Shown: positions 1-9,293 of the stretch, piece after piece | How the letters are laid out: each line of letters starts with the position of its first letter | How positions within the stretch are numbered: position 1 is the stretch's first letter | Assembly: GCA_021846985.1 (NCBI GenBank) | Contig: JAJZVX010000004.1 | Coordinates: 62,001 to 126,000 of the forward strand | Direction: 5' to 3' | DNA from: Acidobacteriota bacterium | GTDB taxonomy: Bacteria; Acidobacteriota; Terriglobia; Terriglobales; Acidobacteriaceae | DNA length: 64,000 nt | Notes under the pieces: generated by a model | The model's database searches: none | What the model was told of the DNA's origin: nothing | Seen by the model: the letters and a program-made list of their open reading frames with translations, nothing else | Program-made: the position numbers and the translations under genes

Positions 1-499
1 TCTTGCCGGACTTATCACTGAGGTCGCTACGCGAAACGCCGCGCCAGAGGAGCGTCTTCGTTTGGGTATTGAACATATCCACCACAAGGTGCGCCTCGCG
101 AATCACATCCGTGGCGGTGGTGGCTTCCTCGCCAAAGCCGCCTCCGGGCCATCCCCAACCGCCCCATCCCCAGCCCATGCCCCAGCCGCCGCCAAGGCCG
201 TTGTAATAGGTCTCGGCTTCTTTTTCGGTGTGCATATGATCCGTGGCGACAAGGGTCACGTCGCCGCCGGAGGGAACCTCTTTCCATCCGAGCCCCTGCA
301 ACTCTTCGTTAACCGCGCGTCGGATGCGGCCGGCGTTTAATTGGTTGGTAACATCGACGGTTTTCCAGGAATAAGTGTGGAACTGCGAGAAATCCTCGTG
401 ATGGTTGTAGTCCACCTTCACGGAATTGGCAAATGCCGGTAGGGAAAGGCCGATGGCCGCGGCCAGCGCCGTAGTGGCAAGTTTCAGGACGAGCTTCAT
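1..499 (-). CDS. Secreted DUF4136 domain protein, 3' end outside window
   Basis: The gene starts at 499 and runs off the left edge, so 166 codons are seen and the C-terminus is missing. Residues 1-24 form a signal peptide (MKLVLKLATT start, probable cleavage after AFA). The mature part has the pattern of DUF4136 envelope proteins: FHTYSW near residue 40, then RIRRAVNEEL followed by GLGW, a conserved helix before a strand. A Gly/Trp-rich insert (about residues 101-120) sits in the middle, and a VVDMFNTQTKTLLWRG strand closes the visible part. A GGAGG box lies 11 bases before the ATG. The molecular role of DUF4136 is not established; it is usually periplasmic or a lipoprotein, but no lipobox cysteine is present here. 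Confidence 0.8.
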   Translation of the reverse strand, partial: MKLVLKLATTALAAAIGLSLPAFANSVKVDYNHHEDFSQFHTYSWKTVDVTNQLNAGRIRRAVNEELQGLGWKEVPSGGDVTLVATDHMHTEKEAETYYNGLGGGWGMGWGWGGWGWPGGGFGEEATTATDVIREAHLVVDMFNTQTKTLLWRGVSRSDLSDKSGK

Positions 500-786
500 T
501 GTGCAGTAATCCTCCGTAGGTTTGGTTTTCACAGCAATACCGCCTCTTGCATCCACAAACTCTGGTCAACGCTTTTGAGCCGCTGATAGGGCACACAGCG
601 CACACATTCTTTGACGTTTTATACTTGATTTCGTGTTATCGAAGAAAAATTCAGAATGAGGCGCAAGGGACAAGGCGCGGAGACATACAACACCACGGCC
701 CGGGTTAGAAAGCAAAGCGGCGCCCGCTTCCGACTGATAGATAGGCCGGGCGCGGTACGGTTCCCGGCTCGCCGGGGCGATTGCTC

Positions 787-1725
787 TCAATGGCCCTGGT
801 TGGCCCTGCTCCTGAAAAACTCGAGCGACCGCTCCAGTCCTTCCCGTAACTGAATCTTAGGCTCCCAGCCAAGAAGCGCCCGCGCCTTGGCGATATCCGG
901 GCGGCGCCGCGCGGGGTCATCCACGGGCAAAGGTTCAAAGCGCAACTCGCTCCGCGAGCCGGTGACCGCCAGCACCTCCCGGGCGCATTCGAGGATGGTG
1001 AACTCCTTCGGATTCCCCATATTCACGGGCAGGTGCTCGCCGGATCGCGCCAGCCGCACGATGCCGTCGATGAGGTCGTCCACGTAGCAGAAGCTCCGTG
1101 TCTGGTTTCCGTCACCATAGACCGTCAGCGGCGTGCCTTCGAGCGCCTGCATCATGAAGTTGGAGATCACCCGTCCGTCGCTCGGATGCAGGCGCGGGCC
1201 ATAGGTGTTGAAGATGCGCACCAGGTGCGTGTTGACGCCTCGCGAGCGATAGTAAGCCATGACCAGCGCCTCGGCATACCGCTTGGCTTCGTCGTAAACC
1301 GAGCGCGGGCCTACTGGATTGACGTGGCCCCAGTACGTCTCCTTTTGCGGATGTTCGAGCGGATCGCCGTAGCACTCCGAGGTCGATGCGTGCAGATAGA
1401 CGGCTCCATACTTGTGCGCGATCTCCAGCGTGTTTTCGGTTCCCGCCGAGCCCACGCGCAACGTCTCAATGCCTAGCCTCAGATACTCCGGCGGGCTGGC
1501 CGGCGAAGCCATGTTAAAGACGTAGTCCACCCGCCCGAAATCGAACGGACGGCAGATGTCCCACTTTTCAAACGCGAAGCGCTTCTCCCCACGCAGATGC
1601 GCCAGGTTCTCCGCGTCCCCGGTGGACAGATTGTCCACTCCGAGCACCTCATGCCCCTCGCTCAGCAGGCGATCCGTCAGGTGTGAACCCAGGAATCCGG
1701 CCGCCCCGGTCACCATCACGCGCAT
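787..1725 (-). CDS. uxs: UDP-glucuronate decarboxylase (UDP-xylose synthase), SDR family
   Basis: Predicted to convert UDP-glucuronate to UDP-xylose in the cytoplasm with bound NAD. The N-terminus holds the Rossmann motif TGAAGFLGSHL. The signature ASTSECYGDP is followed by a YWGHVNPVGPRS block and the catalytic YDEAK, in the arrangement typical of UXS enzymes; RIFNTYGPR and the C-terminal RRPDI also match. From the start chosen here (MRVMVTG) the protein is 312 aa, normal for bacterial UXS. An in-frame ATG at 1776 would add 17 residues of no recognisable fold and has no ribosome site; a GGGGAG lies 16 bases before 1725. It follows ugd with a gap of 95 bases, and ugd supplies its substrate, so the pair is almost certainly one operon. 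The product likely feeds capsule or lipopolysaccharide synthesis. A dTDP-glucose dehydratase-like function is a weaker alternative. Confidence 0.9.
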   Translation of the reverse strand: MRVMVTGAAGFLGSHLTDRLLSEGHEVLGVDNLSTGDAENLAHLRGEKRFAFEKWDICRPFDFGRVDYVFNMASPASPPEYLRLGIETLRVGSAGTENTLEIAHKYGAVYLHASTSECYGDPLEHPQKETYWGHVNPVGPRSVYDEAKRYAEALVMAYYRSRGVNTHLVRIFNTYGPRLHPSDGRVISNFMMQALEGTPLTVYGDGNQTRSFCYVDDLIDGIVRLARSGEHLPVNMGNPKEFTILECAREVLAVTGSRSELRFEPLPVDDPARRRPDIAKARALLGWEPKIQLREGLERSLEFFRSRANQGH

Positions 1726-1820
1726 GGTCAAATTCAACTCGCTCCCCGGCGGCGAGAAGGCTTCTTCTCCCGCCATAGTTTCGATGCGGCCGTTGCTGCA
1801 CAGGATGGGCGCAACCCTGC

Positions 1821-3236
1821 CTAGAGCACCCGGCTCCGCGGCTTGCCCTGTTGCGCCTGATAAGTGGCCGGCCGGCCCACGCTTACATAGGTAAACCCGT
1901 GCTCCATCATCTTTCCAGGATCGTACAGGTTCCGTCCGTCGATGACGATGGGAAACTTGACGGCCTTGTTCAGCCGCACCAGATCGAGGACGGCAAATTC
2001 ATTCCAGTCGGTGAGGATCAGCACCGCGTCCGCATCCTGCGCCGCTTCGTATGCGTTGACGGCGTACTTCATTCTGGCCGACTCCGGCAGCGCCTCCCGT
2101 GCCCGCTCCATGGCGGCGGGATCGTATGCAATAACGGACGCGCCAGCCTCGATCAGCTTCCGGATCACATCCAGCGCGGGCGACTCCCGGATGTCATCCG
2201 TCTCTCCTTTGAAGGCCAGCCCCAGCGCCGCCAGGCGCTTGCCGCGCAGCGTCCACAACGCCGAAAGCACCTTGTTGAAGAAGATGTCTTTTTGCCGCTC
2301 GTTGATCTTGCGCACTTCTTCCAGCAGTTGAAAGTCCACGCCGCGCTGCTGCGCCACCCAATGGAAGGCCGCCACATCCTTGGGAAAGCACGATCCACCG
2401 TAGCCTAGCCCTGCGCGCAGGAATCTGGGTCCGATGCGGCTGTCCAGCCCGATTCCCGCCGCTATGTCTTCGATGTCCGCATCCACGGCCTCGGCCAGGT
2501 TGGCCACCGCGTTGATGAACGAAATCTTCAAAGCCAGGAAGGCATTCGAGGCGTGCTTGATAATCTCCGCGCTTTGCGCCGAGGTAACCAGCAGCCGCGC
2601 GGGACGATCCACCGCGCACGCGCCGGGCAGCGCCCCGGGCTGCGCGTAATAGCTGCCTGCCGTGAGCGGCGCGTAGATGCGCCGCATCACCTCCGCCGCG
2701 CGTTCCGAGTCCACGCCCACGACGATCCGGTCGGGATGCAGAAAGTCGCCCACGGCCGTTCCCTCGCGCAAAAACTCCGGGTTCGAAACCACGTCGAAGT
2801 TTCTGGCCTCGATCCCGTGCCGGTAGAGCACACGCCGAATCCACTCGTTGGTGTAGACCGGCACCGTGCTTTTTTCCACGATCACCTTGTATCCGTCGAT
2901 GGTGCGCGCGATCTCCGAGACCACAGCTTCCACATACGACAAGTCGGCGGCGCCGCTGTCTCCCTGTGGCGTTCCCACGGCGATAAAAATTGCCTCGCAC
3001 TGCCGGACCGCCGCCGCGAGGTCGGAGGTAAACTGCACGCTGTTTCCGCGGTGCCGGGCCAGCAACTCCGGCAAACCCTCCTCGAAAATCGGCACACCAC
3101 CCGCCTGCAGGGTTCTGACCCGCGCCTCGTCGTTGTCCACACATGTCACCCGGTGGCCCATCTCGGCAAAGCACGCCGCCGCCACCAGACCCACATACCC
3201 TGACCCGATCACACAGATAGAAACTTGCTTCGTCAT
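1821..3236 (-). CDS. ugd: UDP-glucose 6-dehydrogenase
   Basis: 471 aa. It oxidises UDP-glucose to UDP-glucuronate with two NAD+. The N-terminal NAD domain begins with VIGSGYVGLVAAACFAEMGH. The central helix region carries the catalytic cysteine in GLGYGGSCFPKD. A C-terminal UDP-binding domain carries ALGLAFKGETDDIRESPA. Length and domain order are those of the Ugd/TuaD family. It is first in an operon with the UDP-glucuronate decarboxylase downstream, so the pathway probably goes on to UDP-xylose. Its start faces manA across a gap of 292 bases that must hold both promoters. No unusual feature seen. Confidence 0.96.
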   Translation of the reverse strand: MTKQVSICVIGSGYVGLVAAACFAEMGHRVTCVDNDEARVRTLQAGGVPIFEEGLPELLARHRGNSVQFTSDLAAAVRQCEAIFIAVGTPQGDSGAADLSYVEAVVSEIARTIDGYKVIVEKSTVPVYTNEWIRRVLYRHGIEARNFDVVSNPEFLREGTAVGDFLHPDRIVVGVDSERAAEVMRRIYAPLTAGSYYAQPGALPGACAVDRPARLLVTSAQSAEIIKHASNAFLALKISFINAVANLAEAVDADIEDIAAGIGLDSRIGPRFLRAGLGYGGSCFPKDVAAFHWVAQQRGVDFQLLEEVRKINERQKDIFFNKVLSALWTLRGKRLAALGLAFKGETDDIRESPALDVIRKLIEAGASVIAYDPAAMERAREALPESARMKYAVNAYEAAQDADAVLILTDWNEFAVLDLVRLNKAVKFPIVIDGRNLYDPGKMMEHGFTYVSVGRPATYQAQQGKPRSRVL

Positions 3237-3528
3237 GTGTTCGCGCTGTCTCCTGATTCGTTTTGAGGGCCGCCCGGACGGGAAAACCGGAAGTCTCCGT
3301 GTTCCAGGTTCCGTCCCCTTTAGCCTATCCGCTGCCGCTGCCGCCGGGCAAACATTTTGAGTGTGCCTGATCGACGTAAATTACAGGTAAATCGATTCTT
3401 TCCGGCGCCCCTCCGGTCTTCGCTCCAGTCTGCTAAAGTGGGAGATGCGGCCTTTGTTTTGCCGTCTTCGCTCCGGCTCGCCGCCACCGTCTCGCAGAAC
3501 CCACCCCGTGGAGTATCGATTGAATCCC

Positions 3529-4524
3529 ATGTCTCATTCCACGCCTTCCGCACCCTCCATTCTGGCGCCCTTTCGCATTCAGCCTCGCTTTGTCCCGCGC
3601 GTCTGGGGCTTCCGCGATCTCCGCCCCTGGTACGACCGTCCAGAGGAAACCGAGCCGATCGGCGAGGTCTGGCTAACCGGCGACGATTGCCTTGTGGAGA
3701 CCGGCCCTCATGCCGGCCAGTCGCTGGCCGCCCTCTTTGCCGCATCGCCGGCTTCCATGCTTGGGCCAGCGGCCCCGGCAACGGGTTCGCCGCTGCTTGT
3801 CAAGATGATCTTTGCCCGCGAAAAGCTCAGTGTGCAGGTGCATCCCGACGACACCATGGCCCGCAAATATGGCCAGCCCCGCGGCAAAACCGAGTGCTGG
3901 TACACCATGGCTGCCGATCCCGGAGCCCGGATCGCGTGCGGCCTCAAGCCCGGCGTTACACTTGACCGCGTCCGGGAGGGCATTGCCGCCGGAACCCTCG
4001 AAGAGAGCCTCGCGCTGCTTCCCGTGGAAAAGGGCGACATGATCTATGTCGATGCGGGCACAGTACACGCCATCTGGCCCGGCGCCATCATTCTTGAAAC
4101 GCAGCAGAACAGCGACGTGACCTACCGCATGTATGACTATGGCCGGCCCCGCGAGCTGCATATCGAGAAATCCCTCGAAGCTACCCGGCTCCAAACCGGC
4201 GCCGGCAAGATGCCCGCGCGCCCGGGCGCCGATCGCACCATTCTTATCGCCACCGACTACTTCCGCGTGGAGCAAATTCCAGTATCAGGCAGCCGCGCAT
4301 CGTCCAGCCTTCGCGATGGGACCGAGCCGGCTCAGAATCTTGCCTATCTCTTTGCCGCGGCGGGTCAGGCCCGCATCGTCGGGCCGGACTTTGAACCCTT
4401 GCACCTGCCGCAACGGGGCGTCCTTGCCGTTCCTGCCGCTTCTCCGGCCTTCACGGTCGAGAACCTTGGCGGCCTGGACCTGATTCGCATCGCCGTCAAC
4501 TGGCCGGCGGGGCGCCGCGCATGA
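3529..4524 (+). CDS. manA: Mannose-6-phosphate isomerase, class I cupin type
   Basis: Predicted to interconvert mannose-6-phosphate and fructose-6-phosphate, linking glycolysis to GDP-mannose for surface glycans. 331 aa from the MSHSTPS start; the frame is open upstream to 3445 but that stretch is Arg/Pro-rich and unlike the family. The fold starts at RFVPRVWGFRDL. Zinc ligands are visible: QVH in KLSVQVHPDD, the Glu of KTECWY, and the His of YVDAGTVHAI. QNSDVTYRMYDYGR is the usual active-site loop. Length matches the short bacterial PMI form. Its stop overlaps the start of the HD-domain gene by the sequence ATGA, so the two are translationally coupled. Confidence 0.92.
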   Translation: MSHSTPSAPSILAPFRIQPRFVPRVWGFRDLRPWYDRPEETEPIGEVWLTGDDCLVETGPHAGQSLAALFAASPASMLGPAAPATGSPLLVKMIFAREKLSVQVHPDDTMARKYGQPRGKTECWYTMAADPGARIACGLKPGVTLDRVREGIAAGTLEESLALLPVEKGDMIYVDAGTVHAIWPGAIILETQQNSDVTYRMYDYGRPRELHIEKSLEATRLQTGAGKMPARPGADRTILIATDYFRVEQIPVSGSRASSSLRDGTEPAQNLAYLFAAAGQARIVGPDFEPLHLPQRGVLAVPAASPAFTVENLGGLDLIRIAVNWPAGRRA

Positions 4525-5129
4525 CTACGCCGGGATGGCGCGGATGCCTCGTGGACTACATCCGTGCCCAGGCCCGGCCGGTGGACAAATTCGGCCACAT
4601 GCCGCGCCTCTACGCCCTCGCCGCCCGCATCAGCGAAGGCATTTCGCACGACGACGACGTACTCTTTGCCGCCGCCTGGATGCACGACCTCGGTGTCTTT
4701 ATCGGCCACCGGCCCGAGGAGCCGGAGGCCCTGAAAGCCTGGAATCACGTTCCATACACAATCGCGCAAGCCCGCGCCCTGCTTCCAGCCTGGGGTTTCC
4801 CGCCGGAAAAACTCGATGCCGTGGCCGAGGTGATCCGCACCCACCAACCCCACGACAACCCGGCACTCATTGAAGCCGTCATCCTCCGGGACGCCGACAT
4901 CCTCGAACAGCTCGGCGCCATGGGAGCCCTCCGCGCCCTGGCCAAGATCGGCCGCGACTCCCGCTATCCCACCTTTTCCTCCGTACTCCCGGTTCTTCGC
5001 CGTGCCCTGATTTCCCTTCCCGCGGAGCTGCGTCTAACAAGCGCAAAGGCTTTGGCGGCGCCGCGGATCCAGTCTCTCGCAACCCTCATTGCCGCCGTCG
5101 ATTCGGAAGCCGGCGAACTCCTGCACTAA
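4521..5129 (+). CDS. HD-domain phosphohydrolase
   Basis: 202 aa cytoplasmic protein with the metal-binding HD pattern: a His in DKFGHMPRLY, the HD pair in AAWMHDLGVF, a later His in IRTHQPHDN, and an Asp in LRDADILEQLG. These fit the HDc superfamily of metal-dependent phosphohydrolases. The subfamily resembles small stand-alone HD hydrolases annotated as phosphohydrolases or putative nucleotidases; the substrate cannot be read from sequence. It overlaps manA by 4 bases and so is co-expressed with it, which may mean a sugar-phosphate or nucleotide-sugar related role (inference). Confidence 0.85.
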   Translation: MTTPGWRGCLVDYIRAQARPVDKFGHMPRLYALAARISEGISHDDDVLFAAAWMHDLGVFIGHRPEEPEALKAWNHVPYTIAQARALLPAWGFPPEKLDAVAEVIRTHQPHDNPALIEAVILRDADILEQLGAMGALRALAKIGRDSRYPTFSSVLPVLRRALISLPAELRLTSAKALAAPRIQSLATLIAAVDSEAGELLH

Positions 5130-5304
5130 AGCAAGACAGGCCAGAGCCAGCTTGTGCATCTTGCCGTCCGGTTACGAGAGTCATGCGCCCTTTGGTTCCC
5201 TTATTTATATGATCGTTGCCTTGCGTACCCCCTTCTCCGGTTACACTTGCCTCAAAGAGGCTTGTCTGCTCGGCGGAAGCCCTCAATATCTCTGGAGACG
5301 CTGA

Positions 5305-5931
5305 ATGCATCTGGATCAGGCACGAAAGCAAATCCGTTTTGTGATTTTTGCTACCCTCGTTGTCATCCTGGGCTGTCCGCTTTCTGCTCAGGTGGTGCCG
5401 CCGATTGAACGCAGCGGACTCCCCATTGCGCTCGGTGGCGGCTATGCGAGCTGGGATGTAGATTGGGCGCACGGCCGCATGGGCGGCTTTGCCCTCTGGG
5501 CCGATGTGCATCCACCGCATCTTCCGCACTTTCTTGACGGGCTCGACATCGAGATCGAGGGCCGTGACGTGAACATGGGCCAGAACATGCGCCCTGCCGG
5601 ATTTCGCCAGATAACAGCCGGCGGCGGTTTTGTTTACCACTGGCGCCACTTCCGCAACTTCCAGCCCTATGCCAAGGGCCTGAAGAGCTTTGGCCGCATC
5701 GACTTCGGAGAATGTCTGGCCCAGTGCGGCACTCCGCACCCCTATACTTACGACACGCGCGCCGTTTACTCTCCCGGCGGCGGTTTTGAGTACCGCGCCT
5801 ACCGGAATGTCTGGTTCCGGGCCGACTACGAATATCAGTTCTGGCCCAATCTGACCGGCAATACGTACCTCAATCCACAGGGCTTCACCTTCGGCGCCAT
5901 GTACGACTTCGCGCACCGCCGCCCCCGCTGA
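5305..5931 (+). CDS. Outer-membrane beta-barrel protein
   Basis: 208 aa. The start at 5305 has GGAGA six bases upstream. A signal peptide covers about residues 1-29 (FVIFATLVVILGCPLSAQ). The mature part consists of alternating aromatic/polar strands, for instance GFAYHW-like and VYSPGGGFEYRAYRNVWFR segments, and ends in FTFGAMYDFAHRRPR, all usual for small 8-stranded OmpA-like or OprF-like barrels of acidobacterial genomes. The final residue is not the canonical C-terminal Phe. No enzymatic motif is seen. A hairpin follows 33 bases after the stop. Confidence 0.7.
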   Translation: MHLDQARKQIRFVIFATLVVILGCPLSAQVVPPIERSGLPIALGGGYASWDVDWAHGRMGGFALWADVHPPHLPHFLDGLDIEIEGRDVNMGQNMRPAGFRQITAGGGFVYHWRHFRNFQPYAKGLKSFGRIDFGECLAQCGTPHPYTYDTRAVYSPGGGFEYRAYRNVWFRADYEYQFWPNLTGNTYLNPQGFTFGAMYDFAHRRPR

Positions 5932-5963
5932 GATTTCCGGCCGGGACTCCGGGGCGGGGCGCC

Positions 5964-5984
5964 GGGCACCCTTCCAGGGTGCCC
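5964..5984 (+). terminator. Hairpin after the beta-barrel gene
   Basis: Perfect 8-bp inverted repeat GGGCACCC / GGGTGCCC with loop TTCCA, 33 bases past the stop of the barrel gene and 44 bases before pgi. There is no T-run behind it, so it may slow or protect transcripts rather than terminate strongly. Confidence 0.5.
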
Positions 5985-6027
5985 CTGCGACCCTCCTCGT
6001 TTCCCCAACCCGCGGTTTTCAGGCAGA

Positions 6028-7749
6028 ATGGATAACGAGATGAGTATTCGTCAGTTTCTTCCTGCAGACCTTCGCGCCGCCGTCGATAAAGAAGTCGCCG
6101 GCTGGACCGCCGACCATAAAGTTGACCGCCTCTGGAAAAAAGACTCCAGCCTCTGGACTGGCGATGGCGAAGAGAAGTGGCTTGGCTGGCTCGATATTGT
6201 CGAGCGCGGCCAGAAGCAGGGCGCCGAACACGCCGCCCTCGCCGGCGATGTCCGCGCCGCCGGTTTCAAACACGCGCTTCTTCTGGGCATGGGAGGCTCC
6301 AGCCTCTGTCCGGAGGTGCTGGCTGTCACCTTTGGCCGCCAGCACGGTTTCCCCACTTTGCATATCGTCGATTCCACCGACCCCGAACAAGTCAAGGACA
6401 CCCACGATCGTGTGGATCTGTCCCAGACGCTGGTCCTGGTGGCATCCAAATCCGGCTCCACTCTGGAGCCCAACGTCCTCAAACAGTACTTCTTCGAAGA
6501 GATGAAGAAGGCTATTGGTCCGGCCAGGGCCGGCAGCCATTTCATCGCCATCACCGATCCAGGCTCCAAGATGGAGCAGGTGGCCAAACAAGATCAGTTC
6601 CGGCACATTTTTTATGGCGACCCCCAGATTGGCGGCCGCTTCTCGGCGCTCTCCAACTTCGGCGTTGTTCCTGCCGCCGTTATCGGACTCGATACCGGCA
6701 AGATGCTTACTGAAGCTGCGCGCGCCGTGGCCGCAGCCAAGATTGCTCCGGCCGAAAACCCCGCCATCAAGCTGGGCCTTCTGCTGGGCTGCGCCGCCCA
6801 TGCCGGCCGCGACAAGATCACGATCTTCACCTCTCCTGAGATCCACGACCTCGGTGCATGGCTGGAACAGCTCATCGCCGAGTCCACCGGTAAGCTGGGC
6901 AAGGGTATTACCCCGGTTGACCGCGAGGCCCCCGGCGTCCCCGAGGTCTACGGTAACGACCGCGTCTTTGCCTACATCCGGCTGAAAAATACCGCCGACT
7001 CTTCCCTGGATGCCCTCGTTGCCGCCCTGGAAGCTGCCGGCCATCCCGTGGTCCGGATTGAAATCTCCGACCTTTACGAGATCTTTGGCCAGTTCTTTAC
7101 CTGGGAGATCGCCACCGCCGTGGCAGGCGCCGTGATGGGTATCAATCCCTTCAACCAGCCGGACGTCGAGTCCGCCAAGCTGGAAGCCCGCGCCCTGACC
7201 ACCGCCTATGAAGCAACCGGCAAGCTGCCGCAGAGCGAACCCTTCCTCCGCGATGCCGGCGTTAGCCTTTACGCTGCGGAAAGCTATGCCACCACCCTGC
7301 AGGCGGCCGCCCCGGCGCGGAATCTTGCCGGTTTGCTCCGCGCCCATTTGGACCAACTCCATCCCGGCGACTACTTTGCCACGCTGGCTTATCTGCCCAT
7401 GTTCCCCCAGCATGAGGCTGCCATCCAGGCCTTCCGTGGCAAGGTTCGCGACGCCCGGCGCGTGGCTACCTGCCTTGGCTTCGGCCCTCGCTTCCTTCAC
7501 TCCACGGGGCAGGACTACAAGGGCGGACCCAACTCCGGCGTGTTTCTCCAAATCACAGCCGATCATGCCGCCGACCTGGCGATCCCGGGCCAGAAGTACA
7601 GCTTCGGCGTGGTAATTGACGCCCAGGCTGCCGGCGATCTTGCCGTCCTTCAGGCGCGCGGCCGTCGCGCCCTTCGCGTCCATCTCGGGGCCGACGTCGC
7701 CGGCGGACTTCAAACCCTCGCCGCCGCCATCGACGCCGCCCTGGCCTGA
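6028..7749 (+). CDS. pgi: Glucose-6-phosphate isomerase (PGI half of the Tal-Pgi type)
   Basis: 573 aa. It interconverts glucose-6-phosphate and fructose-6-phosphate. Two sugar-isomerase (SIS) domains are seen. GMGGSSLCPEV (residues 87-97) and SKSGSTLEP (140-148) are the phosphate-binding loops, and EQLIAESTGKLGKG carries the catalytic Glu region. The sequence resembles the PGI part of the bifunctional transaldolase/PGI fusion known from several phyla; here there is no transaldolase part and the protein starts directly with a short lead-in. Start at 6028 is the first ATG; an internal ATG at residue 5 is also possible. A hairpin with a T-run follows the stop. Confidence 0.9.
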   Translation: MDNEMSIRQFLPADLRAAVDKEVAGWTADHKVDRLWKKDSSLWTGDGEEKWLGWLDIVERGQKQGAEHAALAGDVRAAGFKHALLLGMGGSSLCPEVLAVTFGRQHGFPTLHIVDSTDPEQVKDTHDRVDLSQTLVLVASKSGSTLEPNVLKQYFFEEMKKAIGPARAGSHFIAITDPGSKMEQVAKQDQFRHIFYGDPQIGGRFSALSNFGVVPAAVIGLDTGKMLTEAARAVAAAKIAPAENPAIKLGLLLGCAAHAGRDKITIFTSPEIHDLGAWLEQLIAESTGKLGKGITPVDREAPGVPEVYGNDRVFAYIRLKNTADSSLDALVAALEAAGHPVVRIEISDLYEIFGQFFTWEIATAVAGAVMGINPFNQPDVESAKLEARALTTAYEATGKLPQSEPFLRDAGVSLYAAESYATTLQAAAPARNLAGLLRAHLDQLHPGDYFATLAYLPMFPQHEAAIQAFRGKVRDARRVATCLGFGPRFLHSTGQDYKGGPNSGVFLQITADHAADLAIPGQKYSFGVVIDAQAAGDLAVLQARGRRALRVHLGADVAGGLQTLAAAIDAALA

Positions 7750-7774
7750 AACCGTCCGGCTCCGGCCGAGTCCA

Positions 7775-7825
7775 TTCCGCGGCTGACGGCGCCACGGCCC
7801 CCAGCCGCGGAGCGGAACTTTTTTT
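7775..7825 (+). terminator. Rho-independent terminator of pgi
   Basis: Stem CCGCGGCTG (7777-7785) pairs with CAGCCGCGG (7802-7810). A run of seven T (7819-7825) follows shortly after, in the right direction for pgi. The loop is long (16 bases) and GC-rich. Confidence 0.6.
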
Positions 7826-7926
7826 CGTATGTCGTGTTCCCACCTGTGATGCGATGTCGCGGCTCCTCGTCTAATAAAGCAGAAGCAAAACTGCAGACGG
7901 CTGTCTGGCGCAGGAGAAATCCGATC

Positions 7927-9237
7927 ATGATTCGCCCCTTGCTCAAAAGAATTCTTCTTCACGTTCTGGTGTGGATGGCCGTTGTTGCCTTCAGTGCCGT
8001 TGTCGCTCTGGCGCAGGCGCCCGCAGCGCCTGCGGCCTCTGGCCAGCGTACCGACGGGCAGATTGAGATGGACGTCGTACATGCCCTCGACGCCGCGCAA
8101 GCCCTCAAGAACGACCTCATCACGGCCGCCACCATCCAGGGCAAGGTCACTCTTGCCGGAACCGTCGCCAGCCAAGCCAACAAGGAACTGGCCGGGGCCA
8201 TCGTCTCCCAGGTTCCCGGCGTGGCCGGTGTTCAGAACAATCTCAAGATCGGCAATCCCCAGCAGGCTGTGACCGAGCCGCCACCGGCCGAAGAAACCAC
8301 GCCTGACCTGAGCAACAACACGCCACCGCAACCCGAGCAGCCCGGGTCTCCCGATCAGCCATCCTACACACCCATTCCGCCACCTGACGGCGCGCCGAGC
8401 CAGCCTCCGTACCCTGGCTCGAATTATCCCGGCCAGGCCCAGGCTCAGCCCTATCCCGGCAATGCGCCCGGCTATCCGCCCAGCCCATACAACCGTCCCC
8501 AGTACACGCCCGAAAACCAGCCTGCTTATCAGCCGGCCGCCGGTCCAGTCACTGTGCCCCAGGGAACGCTTTTGCAAGTGCGCACATCCGAGCCGGTTGA
8601 CAGCAAGCGCGCTGTTCCCGGCACTCCGGTGCAGTTCACCGTCATTCAGGACGTTACCTTGGGCGGGACTCTCGCCATCCCCCGCGGAGCCACTGTTCAC
8701 GGCGTCATTACCGACGTCCGCAACGTGCACTCCGGTCAGTTGGCCGGCTCGCCCGTGCTCGCGCTTACGCTTACCTCCCTCGATCTGGGTGGAAAGAACT
8801 ATCCGCTTCGAACCGATCTCTTCCGGGTGAAGGGCCCCAACAAGGCAGGACGCACCGTGGGCAGCGCCCTGGGCGGAGGCTTAATCGGCACGCTGCTTGG
8901 CTGCGCCATCGGACGCGGCGTGGGATGCGCCATTGGAGCCGGCACCGGCCTTGCCGCCGGCACTGCCGCCTCTGCCGCCTCGGGCGGTCCCAGCGCCTGG
9001 ATACCCGCCGAGGCCCTGGTCGATTTTCATCTGGCCGCTCCCGTTACGGTCGATCCCGTCAGTCCGCAGGAAGCCGCCCGCCTTGCCCAAGGGCTCTACC
9101 CGGGCGGGCCGACCCTCTATCGGCGGCGTGGATACTCTCCTTATGCGGCACCCTATGGCGGCTATCCCTACTACGCTTATCCACCCATCTACTATCGCCC
9201 TTACTACATGATGGGCGGCTTCTATTACTGGCGGTAG
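7927..9237 (+). CDS. BON domain and glycine-zipper envelope protein
   Basis: 436 aa. The start at 7927 (MIRPLLKRI) has GGAG about ten bases upstream and begins a signal peptide or anchor ending near VALAQA. Residues about 40-110 form a BON domain (ATIQGKVTLAGTV, then SQVPGVAGVQNNL), a lipid/envelope-binding fold. Next comes a Pro/Gln/Tyr-rich linker (about residues 115-205), a beta-rich section (LLQVRTSEPVDSKRAVPG, residues about 215-290), a glycine zipper (GSALGGGLIGTLLGCAIG repeated as GVGCAIGAGTGLAAG), and a Tyr-rich tail with PYGGYPYYAYPP. Predicted to be periplasmic or outer-membrane attached and perhaps structural. Function is not known for this architecture. Confidence 0.75.
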   Translation: MIRPLLKRILLHVLVWMAVVAFSAVVALAQAPAAPAASGQRTDGQIEMDVVHALDAAQALKNDLITAATIQGKVTLAGTVASQANKELAGAIVSQVPGVAGVQNNLKIGNPQQAVTEPPPAEETTPDLSNNTPPQPEQPGSPDQPSYTPIPPPDGAPSQPPYPGSNYPGQAQAQPYPGNAPGYPPSPYNRPQYTPENQPAYQPAAGPVTVPQGTLLQVRTSEPVDSKRAVPGTPVQFTVIQDVTLGGTLAIPRGATVHGVITDVRNVHSGQLAGSPVLALTLTSLDLGGKNYPLRTDLFRVKGPNKAGRTVGSALGGGLIGTLLGCAIGRGVGCAIGAGTGLAAGTAASAASGGPSAWIPAEALVDFHLAAPVTVDPVSPQEAARLAQGLYPGGPTLYRRRGYSPYAAPYGGYPYYAYPPIYYRPYYMMGGFYYWR

Positions 9238-9258
9238 CCTCCCCTTCCTGCCAGTAGC

Positions 9259-9293
9259 CGGGCGGGCATTCCGGTTTCCGGAGTGCCCGCCGG
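9259..9293 (+). terminator. Strong hairpin after the BON protein gene
   Basis: A 14-bp stem (9261-9274 with 9278-9291, one G-T pair) closes a 3-base TTT loop. It lies 22 bases past the stop. No T-run follows. Confidence 0.5.

Noticed and set aside
656..853. 65-codon + strand ORF after the DUF4136 start region
   Set aside because: Overlaps the 3' end of uxs antisense, and has no ribosome site or recognisable fold.
6019..8730. 903-codon - strand frame
   Set aside because: Antisense to pgi and the BON gene; Gly-rich low-complexity translation, no motif.
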